In this document: positions 10,602 through 24,737 of the stretch, piece after piece
How the letters are laid out: every line of letters starts with the position of its first letter
Position numbering within the stretch: position 1 is the first letter of the stretch
Assembly: GCA_012861695.1 (NCBI GenBank)
Contig: JAAOOA010000633.1
Span: forward strand, 190,878 to 254,877
Source of the DNA: Trematomus loennbergii
Lineage: Eukaryota > Chordata > Actinopteri > Perciformes > Nototheniidae
Length of the DNA stretch: 64,000 nt
Direction of reading: 5' to 3'
The notes under the pieces: generated by a model
What the model was told of the DNA's origin: nothing
Databases searched by the model: none
What the model saw: the letters and a program-made list of their open reading frames with translations, nothing else
Translations under genes and position numbers: made by a program

Positions 10602-13600
10602 GGACTCTTTAAAGTAGAAACACTACATATGATATACACCTGAACATCAGTCAGGAGAGGACTCTTTAAAGTAGAAACACTACATACTGATATACACCTG
10701 AACATCAGCAGGAGAGGACTCTTTAAAGTAGAGACACTACAATACTGATATACACCTGAACATCAGCAGGAGAGGACTCTTTAAAGTAGAGACACTACAT
10801 ACTGATATACACCTGAACATCAGCAGGAGAGGACTCTTTAAAGTAGAGACACTACATACTGATATACACCTGAACATCAGCAGGAGAGGACTCTTAAAGT
10901 GGAGACACTACATACTGATATACACCTGAACATCAGCAGGAGAGGACTCTTTAAAGTAGAGACACTACATACTGATATACACCTGAACATCAGCAGGAGA
11001 GGACTCTTTAAAGTAGAAACACTACATACTGATATAACACCTGAACATCAGCAGGAGAGGACTCTTTAAAGTAGAGACACTACATACTGTATACACCTGA
11101 ACATCAGTAGGAGAGGACTCTTTAAAGTAGAGACACTACATACTGATATACCACCTGAACATCAGCAGGAGAGGACTCTTTAAAGTGGAGACACTACATA
11201 CTGATATACACCTGAACATCAGCAGGAGAGGACTCTTTAAAGTAGAGACACTACATACTGATATACACCTGAACATCAGCGGAGAGGACTCTTTAAAGTA
11301 GAGCCACTACATACTGATATACACCTGAACATCAGCAGGAGAGGACTCTTTAAAGTAGATACGCTACATACTGATATACACCTGAACATCAGCAGGAGAG
11401 GACTCTTTAAAGTAGAGACACTACATACTGATATACACCTGAAACATCAGCAGGAGAGGACTCTTTAAAGTAGAGACACTACATACTGATATACACCTGA
11501 ACATCAGCAGGAGAGGACTCTTTAAAGTAGAAACACTACATACTGATATACACCTGAACATCAGCAGGAGAGGACTCTTTAAAGTAGAGACACTACATAC
11601 TGATATACACCTGAACATCAGCAGGAGAGGACTCTTTAAAGTGGAGACACTACATACTGATATACACCTGAACATCAGCAGGAGAGGACTCTTTAAAGTA
11701 GAGACACTACATACTGATATACACCTGAACATCAGCAGGAGAGGACTCTTTAAAGTGGAGACACTACATACTGATATACACCTGAACATCAGCAGGAGAG
11801 GACTCTTTAAAGTAGAGACACTACATACTGATATACACCTGAACATCAGCAGGAGAGGACTCTTTAAAGTAGAGACACTACATACTGATATACACCTGAA
11901 CATCAGCAGGAGAGGACTCTTTAAAGTAGAAACACTACATACTGATATACACCTGAACATCAGCAGGAGAGGACTCTTTAAAGTAGAGACACTACATACT
12001 GATATACACCTGAACATCAGCAGGAGAGGACTCTTTAAAGTAGAGACACTACATACTGATATACACCTGAACATCAGCAGGAGAGGACTCTTTAAAGTGG
12101 AGACACTACATACTGATATACACCTGAACATCAGCAGGAGAGGACTCTTTAAAGTAGAGACACTACATACTGATATACACCTGAACATCAGCAGGAGAGG
12201 ACTCTTTAAGTAGAGCCACTACATACTGATATACACCTGAACATCAGCAGGAGAGGACTCTTTAAAGTAGATACGCTACATACTGATATACACCTGAACA
12301 TCAGCAGGAGAGGACTCTTTAAAGTAGAGACACTACATACTGATATACACCTGAACATCAGCAGGAGAGGACTCTTTAAAGTAGAGACACTACATACTGA
12401 TATACACCTGAACATCAGCAAGAGGACTCTTTAAAGTAGAAACACTACATACTGATATACACCTGAACATCAGCAGGAGAGGACTCTTTAAAGTAGAGAC
12501 ACTACATACTGATATACACCTGAACATCAGCAGGAGAGGACTCTTTAAGTGGAGACACTATACTGATATACACCTGAACATCAGCAGGAGAGGACTCTTT
12601 AAAGTAGAGACACTACATACTGATATACACCTGAACATCAGCAGGAGAGGCTCTTTAAAGTAGATACGCTACATACTGATATACACCTGAACATCAGCAG
12701 GAGAGGACTCTTTAAAGTAGAGACACTACATACTGATATACACCTGAACATCAGCAGGAGAGGACTCTTTAAAGTAGAGACACTACATACTGATATACAC
12801 CTGAACATCAGCAGGAGAGGACTCTTTAAAGTAGAGACACTACATACTGATATACACCTGAACATCAGCAGAGAGGACTCTTTAAGTAGACACTACATAC
12901 TGATATACACCTGAACATCAGCAGGAGAGGACTCTTTAAAGTAGAGACACTACATACTGATATACACCTGAACATCAGCAGGAGAGGACTCTTTAAAGTA
13001 GAGACACTACATACTGATATACACCTGAACATCAGCAGGAGAGGACTCTTTAAAGTAGAGACACTACATACTGATATACACCTGAACATCAGCAGGAGAG
13101 GACTCTTTAAAGTGGAGAACTACATACTGATATACACCTGAACATCAGCAGGAGAGGAACTCTTTAAAGTAGAGACACTACATACTGATATACACCTGAA
13201 CATCAGCAGGAGAGGACTCTTTAAAGTAGAGACACTACATACTGATATACCCTGAACATCAGCAGGAGAGGACTCTTAAAGTAGATACGCTACATACTGA
13301 TATACACCTGAACATCAGCAGGAGAGGACTCTTTAAAGTAGAGACACTACATACTGATATCACCTGAACATCAGCAGGAGAGGACTCTTTAAAGTAGAGA
13401 CACTACATACTGATATACACCTGAACATCAGCAGGAGAGGACTCTTTAAAGTAGAACACTACATACTGATATACACCTGAACATCAGGCAGGAGAGGACT
13501 CTTTAAAGTAGAGACACTACATACTGATATACACCTGAACATCAGCAGGAGGACTCTTTAAAGTGGAGACACTACATACTGATATACACCTGAACATCAG

Positions 13601-14573
13601 CAGGAGAGGACTCTTTAAAGTAGAGCACTACATACTGATATACACCTGAACATCAGCAGGAGAGGACTCTTTAAAGTAGATACGCTACATACTGATATAC
13701 ACCTGAACATCAGCAGGAGAGGACTCTTTAAAGTAGAGACCTACATACTGTATACACCTGAACATCAGCAGGAGAGGACTCTTTAAAGTAGAGACACTAC
13801 ATACTGATATACACCTGAACATCAGCAGGAGAGGACTCTTTAAAGTAGAGACACTACATACTGATATACACCTGAACATCAGCAGGAGAGGACTCTTTAA
13901 AGTAGATACGCTACATACTGATATACACCTGACATCAGCAGGAGAGGACTCTTTAAAGTAGAGACACTACATACTGATATACACCTGAACATCAGCAGGA
14001 GAGGACTCTTTAAAGTAGAGACACTACATACTGATATACACCTGAACATCAGCAGGAGAGGACTCTTTAAAGTAGAGACACTACATACTGATATACACCT
14101 GAACATCAGCAGGAGAGGACTCTTTAAAGTAGAGACACTACATACTGATATACACCTGAACATCAGCAGGAGAGGACTCTTTAAAGTAGAGACACTACAT
14201 ACTGATATACACCTGAACATCAGCAGGAGAGGACTCTTTAAAGTAGAGACACTACATACTGATATACACCTGAACATCAGCAGGAGAGGACTCTTTAAAG
14301 TGAGACACTACATACTGATATACACCTGAACATCAGCAGGAGAGGACTCTTTAAAGTAGAGACACTACATACTGATATACACCTGAACATCAGCAGGAGA
14401 GGACTCTTTAAAGTAGAGACACTACATACTGATATACACCTGAACATCAGCAGGAGAGGACTCTTTAAAGTAGATACACTACATACTGATATACACCTGA
14501 ACATCAGCAGGAGAGGACTCTTTAAAGTAGAGACACTACATACTGATATACACCTGAACATCAGCAGGAGAGG
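10602..14573. repeat. 57-bp minisatellite array, about 70 copies
   Basis: The unit runs from ggactctttaaagtagagac through actacatactgatatacacc to tgaacatcagcaggaga. Because 57 is 19 codons, frames stay open on both strands wherever indels are absent, giving artefactual ORFs up to 255 codons. Variant units (gtggagac, gtagaaac, agagccac, agatacgc) mark a higher-order structure: marker pairs recur 909-913 bp apart, then about 1013 bp apart. Scattered one-base indels are superimposed. The array occupies the place where the first three exons of gene copy A would be expected. Confidence 0.97.
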
Positions 14574-15638
14574 AAAAAAATGCTACAACTGTTTATCCAT
14601 AGGTTAATAATGTATCTGTGCCTTGAAACTTTGAAAAAAATATTTATAATCCATAATTCCATTTTTTTTGTATAAAGAGATTTCATTCATCAAAATCAAG
14701 CAAGGGAAGCCAGAGATTTTGGAAAATCCACCCAAATGACCCCAGAAGTGGTTTCTTTTGCTAAATCTCTCTAAAAAGGCCAAATGTCACTTGTTTTGCA
14801 TCAATCTTGATACAGGGTACTTATTATATGTTGTACTTTGGATTCCTAAAGCTTTTAGTGTACTAACCCATCATCCAAGGGTAGTTTTCACTATAAGTAA
14901 AAAATGAATTTTTGGACGGACACTATAATTTACAGTTTTTTACTATGTAAAATATGAATTTTCTTTAAATTAAAAAACATCTATATTGATTCTGACTTTT
15001 CTACATCCAACTCACAGGTTTATCATTACTTTGAGAAAAAAGATTATTAATTTAACCCTTTTAGAAGGGAAGATATGGTCATTTGTTCTGGGAATGTCAT
15101 TTTCGAGCCTGAGACCTGAAAAACAGGCTCAGGGCTTAACAGGTTAAAGATCAATAACAGTCAGAAAAATGTGAAGAACATTTTTAATTTCATGACATTT
15201 TGTGCTCATCATTTATCATCATAAATGTAAATGAAATGGAGAAAATGTCACATGAATGTATAAATATAAATTTGGAAAAAAGACAATGCTTTCTCTGTAA
15301 AGCGGCCTTGGGTCCCCTCAAAGGCGCTATATAAATTGAAGTTATTATTATTAAAGGGCTTTCAATGATTAAAATATGTAATTACATAGCCAATAAAATA
15401 TTGGCAAATATTTGATCCGTTCTAAATATTTTAAAGGGATATCTTTCAGGTTCAGAAAACGTGCACGCGTTAAAAAAGTGAAAGTTGTTTTATTAACACA
15501 TTGACTTTGACCGTCCTAATATTTATTTATAAATAATTATGAATTAAACAATTATTTTGAACGTGTTCCCAGAGGCTCATGGGAGTTGTAGTTAATGATG
15601 GGGTCCATGTTGCTGAATCTGAGCTCTTCCTGTTTCAG
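14574..15638. other. Intron-like flank of copy A, with a retroposon-type tail
   Basis: AT-rich, non-coding. From about 15165 it aligns by eye to intron 3 of copies B and C: tgaagaacatttttaatttc matches the region flanking the L1 in copy B. At about 15290-15356 the sequence aaaggcgctatataaattga followed by a tta repeat looks like the 3' tail of a teleost SINE or L2-type retroposon. Confidence 0.6.
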
Positions 15639-15848
15639 CTGCTGGAGTTCGGTCCGGTCCGACTGAGAGAGAAACTGAAGTTCTGCAAAGGAGAAATACT
15701 CAAACACAGGTCCAGTTTGGAGACAGGCTTCTACCCTCAGGTCCAGTTTGATGACTTCCTGTTAGCCGAGGCGACTGTTCGCAGACCTTGGCCTGAAGAC
15801 CCCTCCCCACTGGACAGAGAAGAAGACCCCTCCCCACTGGAGAGATGA
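15639..15848 (+). pseudogene. Uncharacterised three-copy gene, copy A: last exon only
   Basis: Fourth exon of the gene family best seen at 38009-39994. It begins after tcctgtttcag with LLEFGPVRLREKLKFC. Relative to copy C it lost one base and then two, so a short stretch is reworded and the frame recovers at YPQVQFDDFLLAEATV. The tail DEDPSPLER-type repeat then hits TGA at 15846-15848 after a two-base loss. Exons 1-3 are absent; the 57-bp array lies upstream instead. The 3' flank, with AATAAA at 16492-16497, still matches the other copies. Most likely a truncated relic. Confidence 0.75.
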
Positions 15849-16268
15849 AGACCCCTCCGCACTGCAGAGAGATGAAGACCACTCCCCACTGCAGAGAGAT
15901 GAAGACCCCTCCCCACTGGAGAGAGATGAAGACCCTCCCCACTGCAGAGAGATGAAGACCCCTCCCCACTGCAGAGAGATGAAGACCCCTCCCCACTGGA
16001 GAGAGATGAAGACCCCTCCCCACTGGACAGAGAAGAGAAGAAGAGATGAAGACCCTCCCCACTGGAGAGAGATGAAGACCCCTCCCCACTGGACAGAGAT
16101 GAAGACCCCTCCCCACTGCAGAGAGATGAAGACCCCTCCCCACTGGAGAGAGATGAAGACCCCTCCCCACTGGAGAGAGATGAAGACCCCTCCCCACTGC
16201 AGAGAGATGAAGACCCCTCCCCACTGCAGAGAGATGAAGACCCCTCCCCACTGCAGAGAGATGAAGAG
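15795..16268 (+). repeat. 27-bp coding-derived minisatellite in the copy A tail, about 17 copies
   Basis: Unit gatgaagacccctccccact followed by gcagaga or ggagaga, nine codons reading DEDPSPL(Q/E)R in the gene frame. Copy C has two units and copy B one, so copy A carries a large expansion. An in-frame stop precedes most of it. Several units have lost one C, so translated frames switch along the array. Confidence 0.93.
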
Positions 16269-16491
16269 CAGGACATTAATAAAGCAGAATAGATCAGAAT
16301 CAGAGTTTAGATAAGCACATCCTGCCTTCACTGAACTAACATTACATTCAGAGTTGGAGCTAAATATTGGTTTATCTTATTTTACAAGTAAACATGTATT
16401 TTCTAGACGTTTTTGTTTTAGTGAATGAAATTATTAATTATCGTAACAATTTTTGTTGCAGTAGTTCTCTTTGCTTTTATTGAAATACTAC

Positions 16492-16497
16492 AATAAA
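16492..16497 (+). promoter_or_regulatory. Poly-A signal, copy A 3' flank
   Basis: AATAAA in the conserved context tactacaataaacggatgaa. The same context is found after copy B (33243-33248) and copy C (40140-40145), which supports its use as the 3' end signal of this family. Confidence 0.6.
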
Positions 16498-16540
16498 CGG
16501 ATGAAAGGATGTTCTGCCTGGACATTGGACTTTATTCCCT

Positions 16541-19500
16541 GTATTAATACTCTGTTACAGTGAAAGTACTAACACTACACTGTATTAATACTCTGTTACA
16601 GTGAAAGTACTAACACTGCATGACTGTATTAATACTCTGTTACAGTGAAAGTACTAACACTACACTGTATGTATAAAAGTATACACACTACTGTTACAGT
16701 AAAAGTACTAACACTACACTGTATTAATACTCTGTTACAGTAAAAGTACTAACACTACACTGTATTAATACTCTGTTACAGTAAAAGTACTAACACTACA
16801 CTGTATTAATACTCTGTTACAGTAAAAGTACTAACACTACACTGTATTAATACTCTGTTACAGTAAAAGTACTAACACTACACTGTATTAATACTCTGTT
16901 ACAGTAAAAGTACTAACACTACACTGTATTAATACTCTGTTACAGTAAAGTACTAACACTACACTGTATTAATACTCTGTTACAGTAAAGTACTAACACT
17001 ACACTGTATTAATACTCTGTTACAGTAAAAGTACTAACACTACACTGTATTAATACTCTGTTACAGTAAAAGTACTAACACTACACTGTATTAATACTCT
17101 GTTACAGTAAAAGTACTAACCACTACACTGTATTAATACTCTGTTACAGTGAAAGTACTAACACTACACTGTATTAATACTCTGTTACAGTAAAGTACTA
17201 CACTACACTGTATTAATACTCTGTTACAGTAAAAGTACTAACACTACACTGTATTAATACTCTGTTACAGTGAAAGTACTAACACTACACTGTATTAATA
17301 CTCTGTTACAGTAAAAGTACTAACACTACACTGTATTAATACTCTGTTACAGTGAAAGTACTAACACTACACTGTATTAATACTCTGTTACAGTGAAAGT
17401 ACTAACACTACACTGTATTAATACTCTGTTACAGTAAAAGTACTACACTACACTGTATTAATACTCTGTTACAGTAAAAGTACTAACACTACACTGTATT
17501 AATACTCTGTTACAGTAAAAGTACTAACACTACACTGTATTAATACTCTGTTACAGTGAAAGTACTAACACTACACTGTATTAATACTCTGTTACAGTAA
17601 AAGTACTACACTACACTGTATTAATACTCTGTTACAGTAAAAGTACTAACACTACACTGTATTAATACTCTGTTACAGTAAAGTACTAACACTACACTGT
17701 ATTAATACTCTGTTACAGTACTATTTACTCTGTTACAAAGTACTAACACTACACTGTATTAATACTCTGTTACAGTAAAAGTACTAACACTACACTGTAT
17801 TAATACTCTGTTACAGTAAAAGTACTAACACTACACTGTATTAATACTCTGTTACAGTAAAGTACTAACACTACACTGTATTAATACTCTGTTACAGTGA
17901 AAGTACTAACACTACACTGTATTAATACTCTGTTACAGTAAAAGTACTAACACTACACTGTATTAATACTCTGTTACAGTGAAAAGTACTAACACTACAC
18001 TGTATTAATACTCTGTTACAGTGAAAGTACTAACACTACACTGTATTAATACTCTGTTTCAGTGAAAGTACTAACACTGCACTGTATTAATACTCAGTTA
18101 CAGTGAAAGTACTAACACTACACTGTATTAATACTCTGTTCCAGTAAAAGTACTAACACTACACTGTATTAATACTCTGTTACAGTGAAAGTACTAACAC
18201 TACACTGTATTAATACTCTGTTACAGTGAAAGTACTAACACTACACTGTATAATACTCTGTTACAGTGAAAGTACTAACACTACACTGTATTAATACTCT
18301 GTTTCAGTGAAAGTACTAACACTGCACTGTATTAATACTCAGTTTACAGTGAAAGTACTAACACTACACTGTATTAATACTCTGTTCCAGTAAAGTACTA
18401 ACACTACACTGTATTAATACTCTGTTACAGTGAAAGTACTAACACTACACTGTATTAATACTCTGTTACAGTGAAAGTACTAACACTACACTGTATTAAT
18501 ACTCTGTAACAGTGAAAGTACTAACACTACACTGTATTAATACTCTGTTACAGTGAAAGTACTAACACTACACTGTATTAATACTCTGTTACAGTAAAAG
18601 TACTAACACTACACTGTATTAATACTCTGTTCCAGTGAAAGTACTAACACTACACTGTATTAATACTCTGTTACAGTGAAAGTACTAACACTACACTGTA
18701 TTAATACTCTGTTCAGTGAAAGTACTAACACTCACTGTATTAATACTCAGTTACAGTGAAAGTACTAACACTACACTGTATTAATACTCTGTTCCAGTAA
18801 AAGTACTAACACTACACTGTATTAATACTCTGTTCCAGTGAAAGTACTAACACTACACTGTATTAATACTCTGTTACAGTGAAAGTACTAACACTACACT
18901 GTATTAATACTCTGTTACAGTGAAAGTACTAACACTACACTGTATTAATACTCTGTTACAGTGAAAGTACTAACACACTGTATAATCTGTTACAGTGAAA
19001 GTACTAACACTGCACTGTATTAATACTCAGTTACAGTGAAAGTACTAACACTACACTGTATTAATACTCTGTTCCAGTAAAAGTAGTACAACACTACACT
19101 GTATTAATACTCTGTTACAGTGAAAGTACTAACACTACACTGTATTAATACTCTTTCAGTGAAAGTACTAACACTGCACTGTATTAATACTCAGTTACAG
19201 TAAAAGTACTAACACTACACTGTATTAATACTCTGTTCCAGTAAAAGTACTAACACTACACTGTATTAATACTCTGTTACAGTGAAAGTACTAACACTAC
19301 ACTGTATTAATACTCTGTTACAGTGAAAGTACTAACACTACACTGTATTAATACTCTGTTACAGTGAAAGTACTAACACTACACTGTATTAATACTCTGT
19401 TACAGTAAAAGTAACCACTACACTGTATTAATACTCTGTTACAGTAAAAGTACTAACACTACACTGTATTAATACTCTGTTACAGTAAAAGTACTAACAC

Positions 19501-21586
19501 TACACTGTATTAATACTCTGTTACAGTGAAAGTACTAACACTACACTGTATTAATACTCTGTTACAGTAAAAGTACTAACACTACACTGTATTAATACTC
19601 TGTTACAGTAAAAGTACTAACACTACACTGTATTAATACTCTGTTACAGTAAAAGTACTAACACTACACTGTATTAATACTCTGTTACAGTGAAAGTACT
19701 AACACTGCACTGTATTAATACTCTGTTACAGTGAAAGTACTAACACTACACTGTATTAATACTCTGTTACAGTGAAAGTACTAACACTACACTGTATTAA
19801 TACTCTGTTCCAGTAAAAGTACTAACACTACACTGTATTAATACTCTGTTACAGTGAAAGTACTAACACTACACTGTATTAATACTCTGTTACAGTAAAA
19901 GTACTAACACTACACTGTATTAATACTCTGTTACAGTGAAAGTACTAACACTACACTGTATTAATACTCTGTTACAGTGAAAGTACTAACACTACACTGT
20001 ATTAATACTCTGTTCAGTGAAAGTACTAACACTGCACTGTATTAATACTCAGTTACAGTGAAAGTACTAACACTACACTGTATTAATACTCTGTTCCAGT
20101 AAAAGTACTAACACTACACTGTATTAATACTCTTTACAGTGAAAGTACTAACACTACACTGTATTAATACTCTGTTACAGTGAAAGTACTAACACTACAC
20201 TGTATTAATACTCTGTTACAGTGAAAGTACTAACACTACACTGTATTAATACTCTGTTCAGTGAAAGTACTAACACTGCACTGTATTAATACTCAGTTAC
20301 AGTGAAAGTACTAACACTACACTGTATTAATACTCTGTTACAGTAAAAGTACTAACACTACACTGTATTAATACTCTGTTACAGTGAAAGTACTAACACT
20401 ACACTGTATTAATACTCTGTTACAGTGAAAGTACTAACACTACACTGTATTAATACTCTGTTAACAGTGAAAGTACTAACACTACACTGTATTAATACTC
20501 TGTTACAGTGAAAGTACTAACACTACACTGTATTAATACTCTGTTACAGTAAAAGTACTAACACTACACTGTATTAATACTCTGTTACAGTGAAAGTACT
20601 AACACTACACTGTATTAATACTCTGTTACAGTGAAAGTACTAACACTACACTGTATTAATACTCTGTTTCAGTGAAAGTACTAACACTGCACTGTATTAA
20701 TACTCAGTTACAGTGAAAGTACTAACACTACACTGTATTAATACTCTGTTCCAGTAAAGTACTAACACTACACTGTATTAATACTCTGTTCCAGTGAAAG
20801 TACTAACACTACACTGTATTAATACTCTGTTACAGTGAAAGTACTAACACTACACTGTATTAATACTCTGTTACAGTGAAAGTACTAACACTACACTGTA
20901 TTAATACTCTGTTACAGTGAAAGTACTAACACTCACTGTATTAATACTCTGTTACAGTGAAAGTACTAACACTGCACTGTATTAATACTCAGTTACAGTG
21001 AAAGTACTAACACTACACTGTATTAATACTCTGTTCCAGTAAAAGTACTAACACTACACTGTATTAATACTCTGTTACAGTGAAAGTACTAACACTGCAC
21101 TGTATTAATACTCTGTTTCAGTGAAAGTACTAACATTGCACTGTATTAATACTCAGTTACAGTGAAAGTACTAACACTACACTGTATTAATACTCTGTTC
21201 CAGTAAAAGTACTAACACTACACTGTATTAATACTCTGTTACAGTGAAAGTACTAACACTACACTGTATTAATACTCTGTTACAGTGAAAGTACTAACAC
21301 TACACTGTATTAATACTCTGTAACAGTGAAAGTACTAACACTACACTGTATTAATACTCTGTTACAGTGAAAGTACTAACACTACACTGTATTAATACTC
21401 TGTTACAGTGAAAGTACTAACACTACACTGTATTAATACTCTGTTACAGTGAAAGTACTAACACTACACTGTATTAATACTCAGTTACAGTGAAAGTACT
21501 AACACTACACTGTATTAATACTCTGTTCCAGTGAAAGTACTAACACTACACTGTATTAATACTCTGTTACAGTGAAAGTACTAACA
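16541..21586. repeat. 41-bp minisatellite array, about 123 copies
   Basis: Unit gtactaacactacactgtat followed by taatactctgttacagtgaaa. It begins directly after tattccctg in the copy A 3' flank, the point where copies B and C continue with cgtaacatttgc. A marked variant block (tgtttcag, then actgcactg, then actcagttacag) recurs with the same spacing series in two places about 1.96 kb apart, showing a duplication of roughly 48 units inside the array. It has no coding capacity. Confidence 0.97.
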
Positions 21587-22030
21587 TTCGTGCCGGGAAT
21601 TTATTTAAACAGATGGACAAAGAATCAAACCATTCAGCTGTCTTTGTCGTAATTAATTTATTGCAAGAATGTTCAGTGAGTCACTCAGAGAGCATACTGT
21701 CTGCAGAGTGGAAGAGCAAGAGTAGAGTTTTGGTTGAATACTTAGACACAGAGAGAGGAGAAGGGGGGGGGGTGAAGTGTGTGTTTGATGTATTTAGTTA
21801 GAACGCTTTGGATTAATTTCTCTAACTGGTGGAGGGTTTGGTTCAGGCACTGAAACAGGAAGTGAAGAATCTGGCAAAATGTGTGAGGCCTGTTCCCCTT
21901 CTCCATCTCATGATGATGCACATCATTTGTATTTCCCAACAGGGCGTGTTGGTAGGTGGGGTTTATCTTCAGTCTCTAGCTGTACTCTGTCTGCTGTAAT
22001 AGATCGTCCTCAGAGGAGAGCCAGGTCATC
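21587..22030 (+). promoter_or_regulatory. 5' flank of copy B, homologous to the copy C flank
   Basis: From about 21830 the sequence parallels 37700-38008. Shared blocks include tttggttcaggc, ccatctcatgatga, atttcccaacagggc, gttggtaggtggggtttatc and taatagatcgtcct. Copy C has about 22 extra bases here containing actacataaagacag, a TATA-like stretch missing from copy B. The outer part (21587-21830) is unassigned. Confidence 0.5.
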
Positions 22031-23307
22031 ATGGAGACTAGAACGAACAGGAGGGGAAGTTACGTTCCCTTTGTAAGGAAGGAGCATCTGAAGCTGGATG
22101 ATTTGAGAAAGAGAAAGGGCTCAGGAAACAATTACCTCTTTAAAAATGAATAATCCCAGAATACCCACGACCAGAGATCCATGTGAGCCATCTGAAGCAC
22201 GACACCAACAGAAAGGGTTTGATCGGCATCAAGGAGTCCAAGGGCTTCAAGAACCCGTTTGTGGAACAAGAATTTGGAAAAGACCTGGTGTGGTGGGGTC
22301 TGTCGGTGGGGAGGGAGGAACTCAGATCAGCTGAGCAGCGCCTCCTCCAGGAAACATACCCGGACCGAACAGAGCAGCAGGTCCAGGATCAGCAGAGCTT
22401 CCTGGGGAAGTTTGCCTCCTCACCGGCCTTCAAGAAGAGCTCCAGGCTGGGATCGTACCGCTTCACCTTTCCCCTTCAGGAGCTGCTGGAGGCCTACAGT
22501 CTGCAGGTACTGAGGTCAGGGTTTAGGGCTCATAATGCTGACTCATGTCAGGGTTTAGGACCAGGGTTCGAGTTATAAACTGAGCTCTATGGGGGTCTTT
22601 AAAATATATATTATAAAGGAGTGCCTTGGAAATATTTGTTTACATAAATTGCATTTATCTCTCTCTCTCTCTCGATCCCACGCTCGCACTTTGCCTGTGA
22701 GCTGCGGACGCCTGATAAGCCAACACCCCCACTTTCATCACTTACAGCGCCCATCGTACAGGGCAAATGAAAAGTGTAACCGGGGTGAAAAGGGTGTTAC
22801 CTTGACTTAATTATGAATGTTGTTACATCAAGGCCGAAAATTAGGATGAGCGCAAACAGTCAAAAATGTGTTTTTCCCTCCCAGAGCTGCCAGCGCAGCG
22901 CCCCCCAGATCTGGCGCACTAGGCGACCGCCTATGTCGCCTATGCCAAAAACCGGCCCTGTAGACCATGCTAAATGTATGTCTGCATAAAGCTGAGTTAT
23001 GATCGGTCATAATAACACAGAATTTGGTGATGATGAAATAGTTTACAGTGAGATTTACTCCCATACTTTTGGCCATACTCACGCAGCCCTACAAAGGAAT
23101 TGAGATTTCCACACAAATGTTCTTTAGCAAGTGTGCAGAGCAGTGTTGATTTAAAAAAGCTATTTGAAGGTTGGATATTTGTAAACCTTTTTTTGTGTAT
23201 ATATATTAATAATTTAAGATGTAAATGAATTCCAGTGTATTTGTAGTACTTTCTATTTTTATTGTGACATTTGGTGCCCCCCCACATATCAAATCCCAAC
23301 TTAACCC

Positions 23308-23459
<152 letters not shown>

Positions 23460-23661
23460 CAGCAGCAGCCCTCTAATTGCTACAAACTTAAATAAAATTG
23501 TTCTTTTGGAAAACATGTTTTTCTTTTAGCCTATTTACCTTGTTGACGTAAATAATACTCATTACATTGACACTTGCATTATTTGTGATTAAAATAATGG
23601 TTGTTGGTAATGTATTAGCGACCCCCGCAGATGTATGATTTCACTGCGTCCATGGGAGCTC

Positions 23662-24681
23662 AGGCCCCGGCTCCACGAGGACGAAAACTGGTTGAATCCG
23701 CATATTTCTCATGCGTATAGCCCTCTAAGCTCCACGACGCCGTAAGGGGAAACGTAGAAACAGACCCCGCAAACGACAACGGGTCCAAAGGTGGATAGAT
23801 CTGGGAACAGAGCGCTCTGGGGGGTCCAACGGGGCCGTGGAGTCGCCTATACGGTCATTCGTTTTCATAGCCCCGCCTCTCCCCCGCAGGGTTGCTATCG
23901 TGCTCCAGTCGCTACTGACCATGCTACAGTTCTTTGTGCAACATCTACAGGAGCTCCTCCTTGAATTCAGATTATTTATCTTTATCTCGATATGGACATA
24001 AACGCGAGTGAAGTCTAATCTGACAGGACGGAGACACGCAGCTCCTGCCGCTGTGATGCAGCGGGAGCAAAACACACACTTCAAGTCAGATCATCACCCT
24101 TAGCTATTTTAATTACCTCTCAAACTACCTAAACTAGTTAAAAATATGTTCATTTTTACTGTCGGGTCACTCATTACAGGATCAGCTGCTGCATGAGACA
24201 GACACTGACGCTGTGAGAAGAGAGGAAAAAGAGACAGGCTCTGTGTATTTGATGATTATATATCATTATATCGTCGTTATTCATTTGTTTTAAAGCTCAA
24301 TAAATAACAATGAAGACCTTTGACCGGCACTTTTATAATTTTGTCCGGAAGATTTAAACTTTAATATACGTTGACCGGCGAAAAACTCTGCGCAGATCCC
24401 TCGGCCCCCACCCATGGAATAAACAGAAGGGCAGCCATGACAACCATTCTTCTTCGCTGCTTTTGTGGAGGAAGTTGCTGCTTTTGTGGAGGAAGTTACA
24501 GCACCACGTACAGGTTCGGCATATGTACTGCAGCTTTTCCAGCATTTGGATGTAAACGGAGCCGTCTCGTGGAGCTTGACACAATCCGGTGTATATTGCG
24601 TGGGGACGGAAGGTTTTTTGCGGTTGCATTTGTGTTACTCCGATGCGTTTTGCCGTATTTGTCCTCGTGGAGCCGGGGCCT
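23662..24681. mobile_element. Nested element with 21-bp perfect inverted ends
   Basis: The left end begins aggccccggctccacgagga and the right end is its exact inverse, reading tcctcgtggagccggggcct. About 1.0 kb, non-coding, lying inside the 22562-24737 element. Flanks agctc and cagac do not give a clear duplication. Superfamily not assigned. Confidence 0.72.
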
Positions 24682-24737
24682 CAGACCCCTCCTTATGGAG
24701 CTCAGCTCCCATTGGCTCCCACATAACTCGAACCCTG

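Noticed and set aside
11421..14561. Long ORFs (up to 255 codons) on both strands of the 57-bp array
   Set aside because: 57 bp is 19 codons, so any stop-free frame stays open through intact units; the peptides are exact 19-residue repeats with no start context or domain.
15700..16331. ORFs of 120-189 codons on both strands over the 27-bp repeat
   Set aside because: Repeat artefacts; only the plus-strand DEDPSPLER frame is related to the gene, and it stops at 15848.
16541..21586. Superficial likeness of regular direct repeats to a CRISPR array
   Set aside because: The repeats are contiguous with no unique spacers, and the genome is animal.
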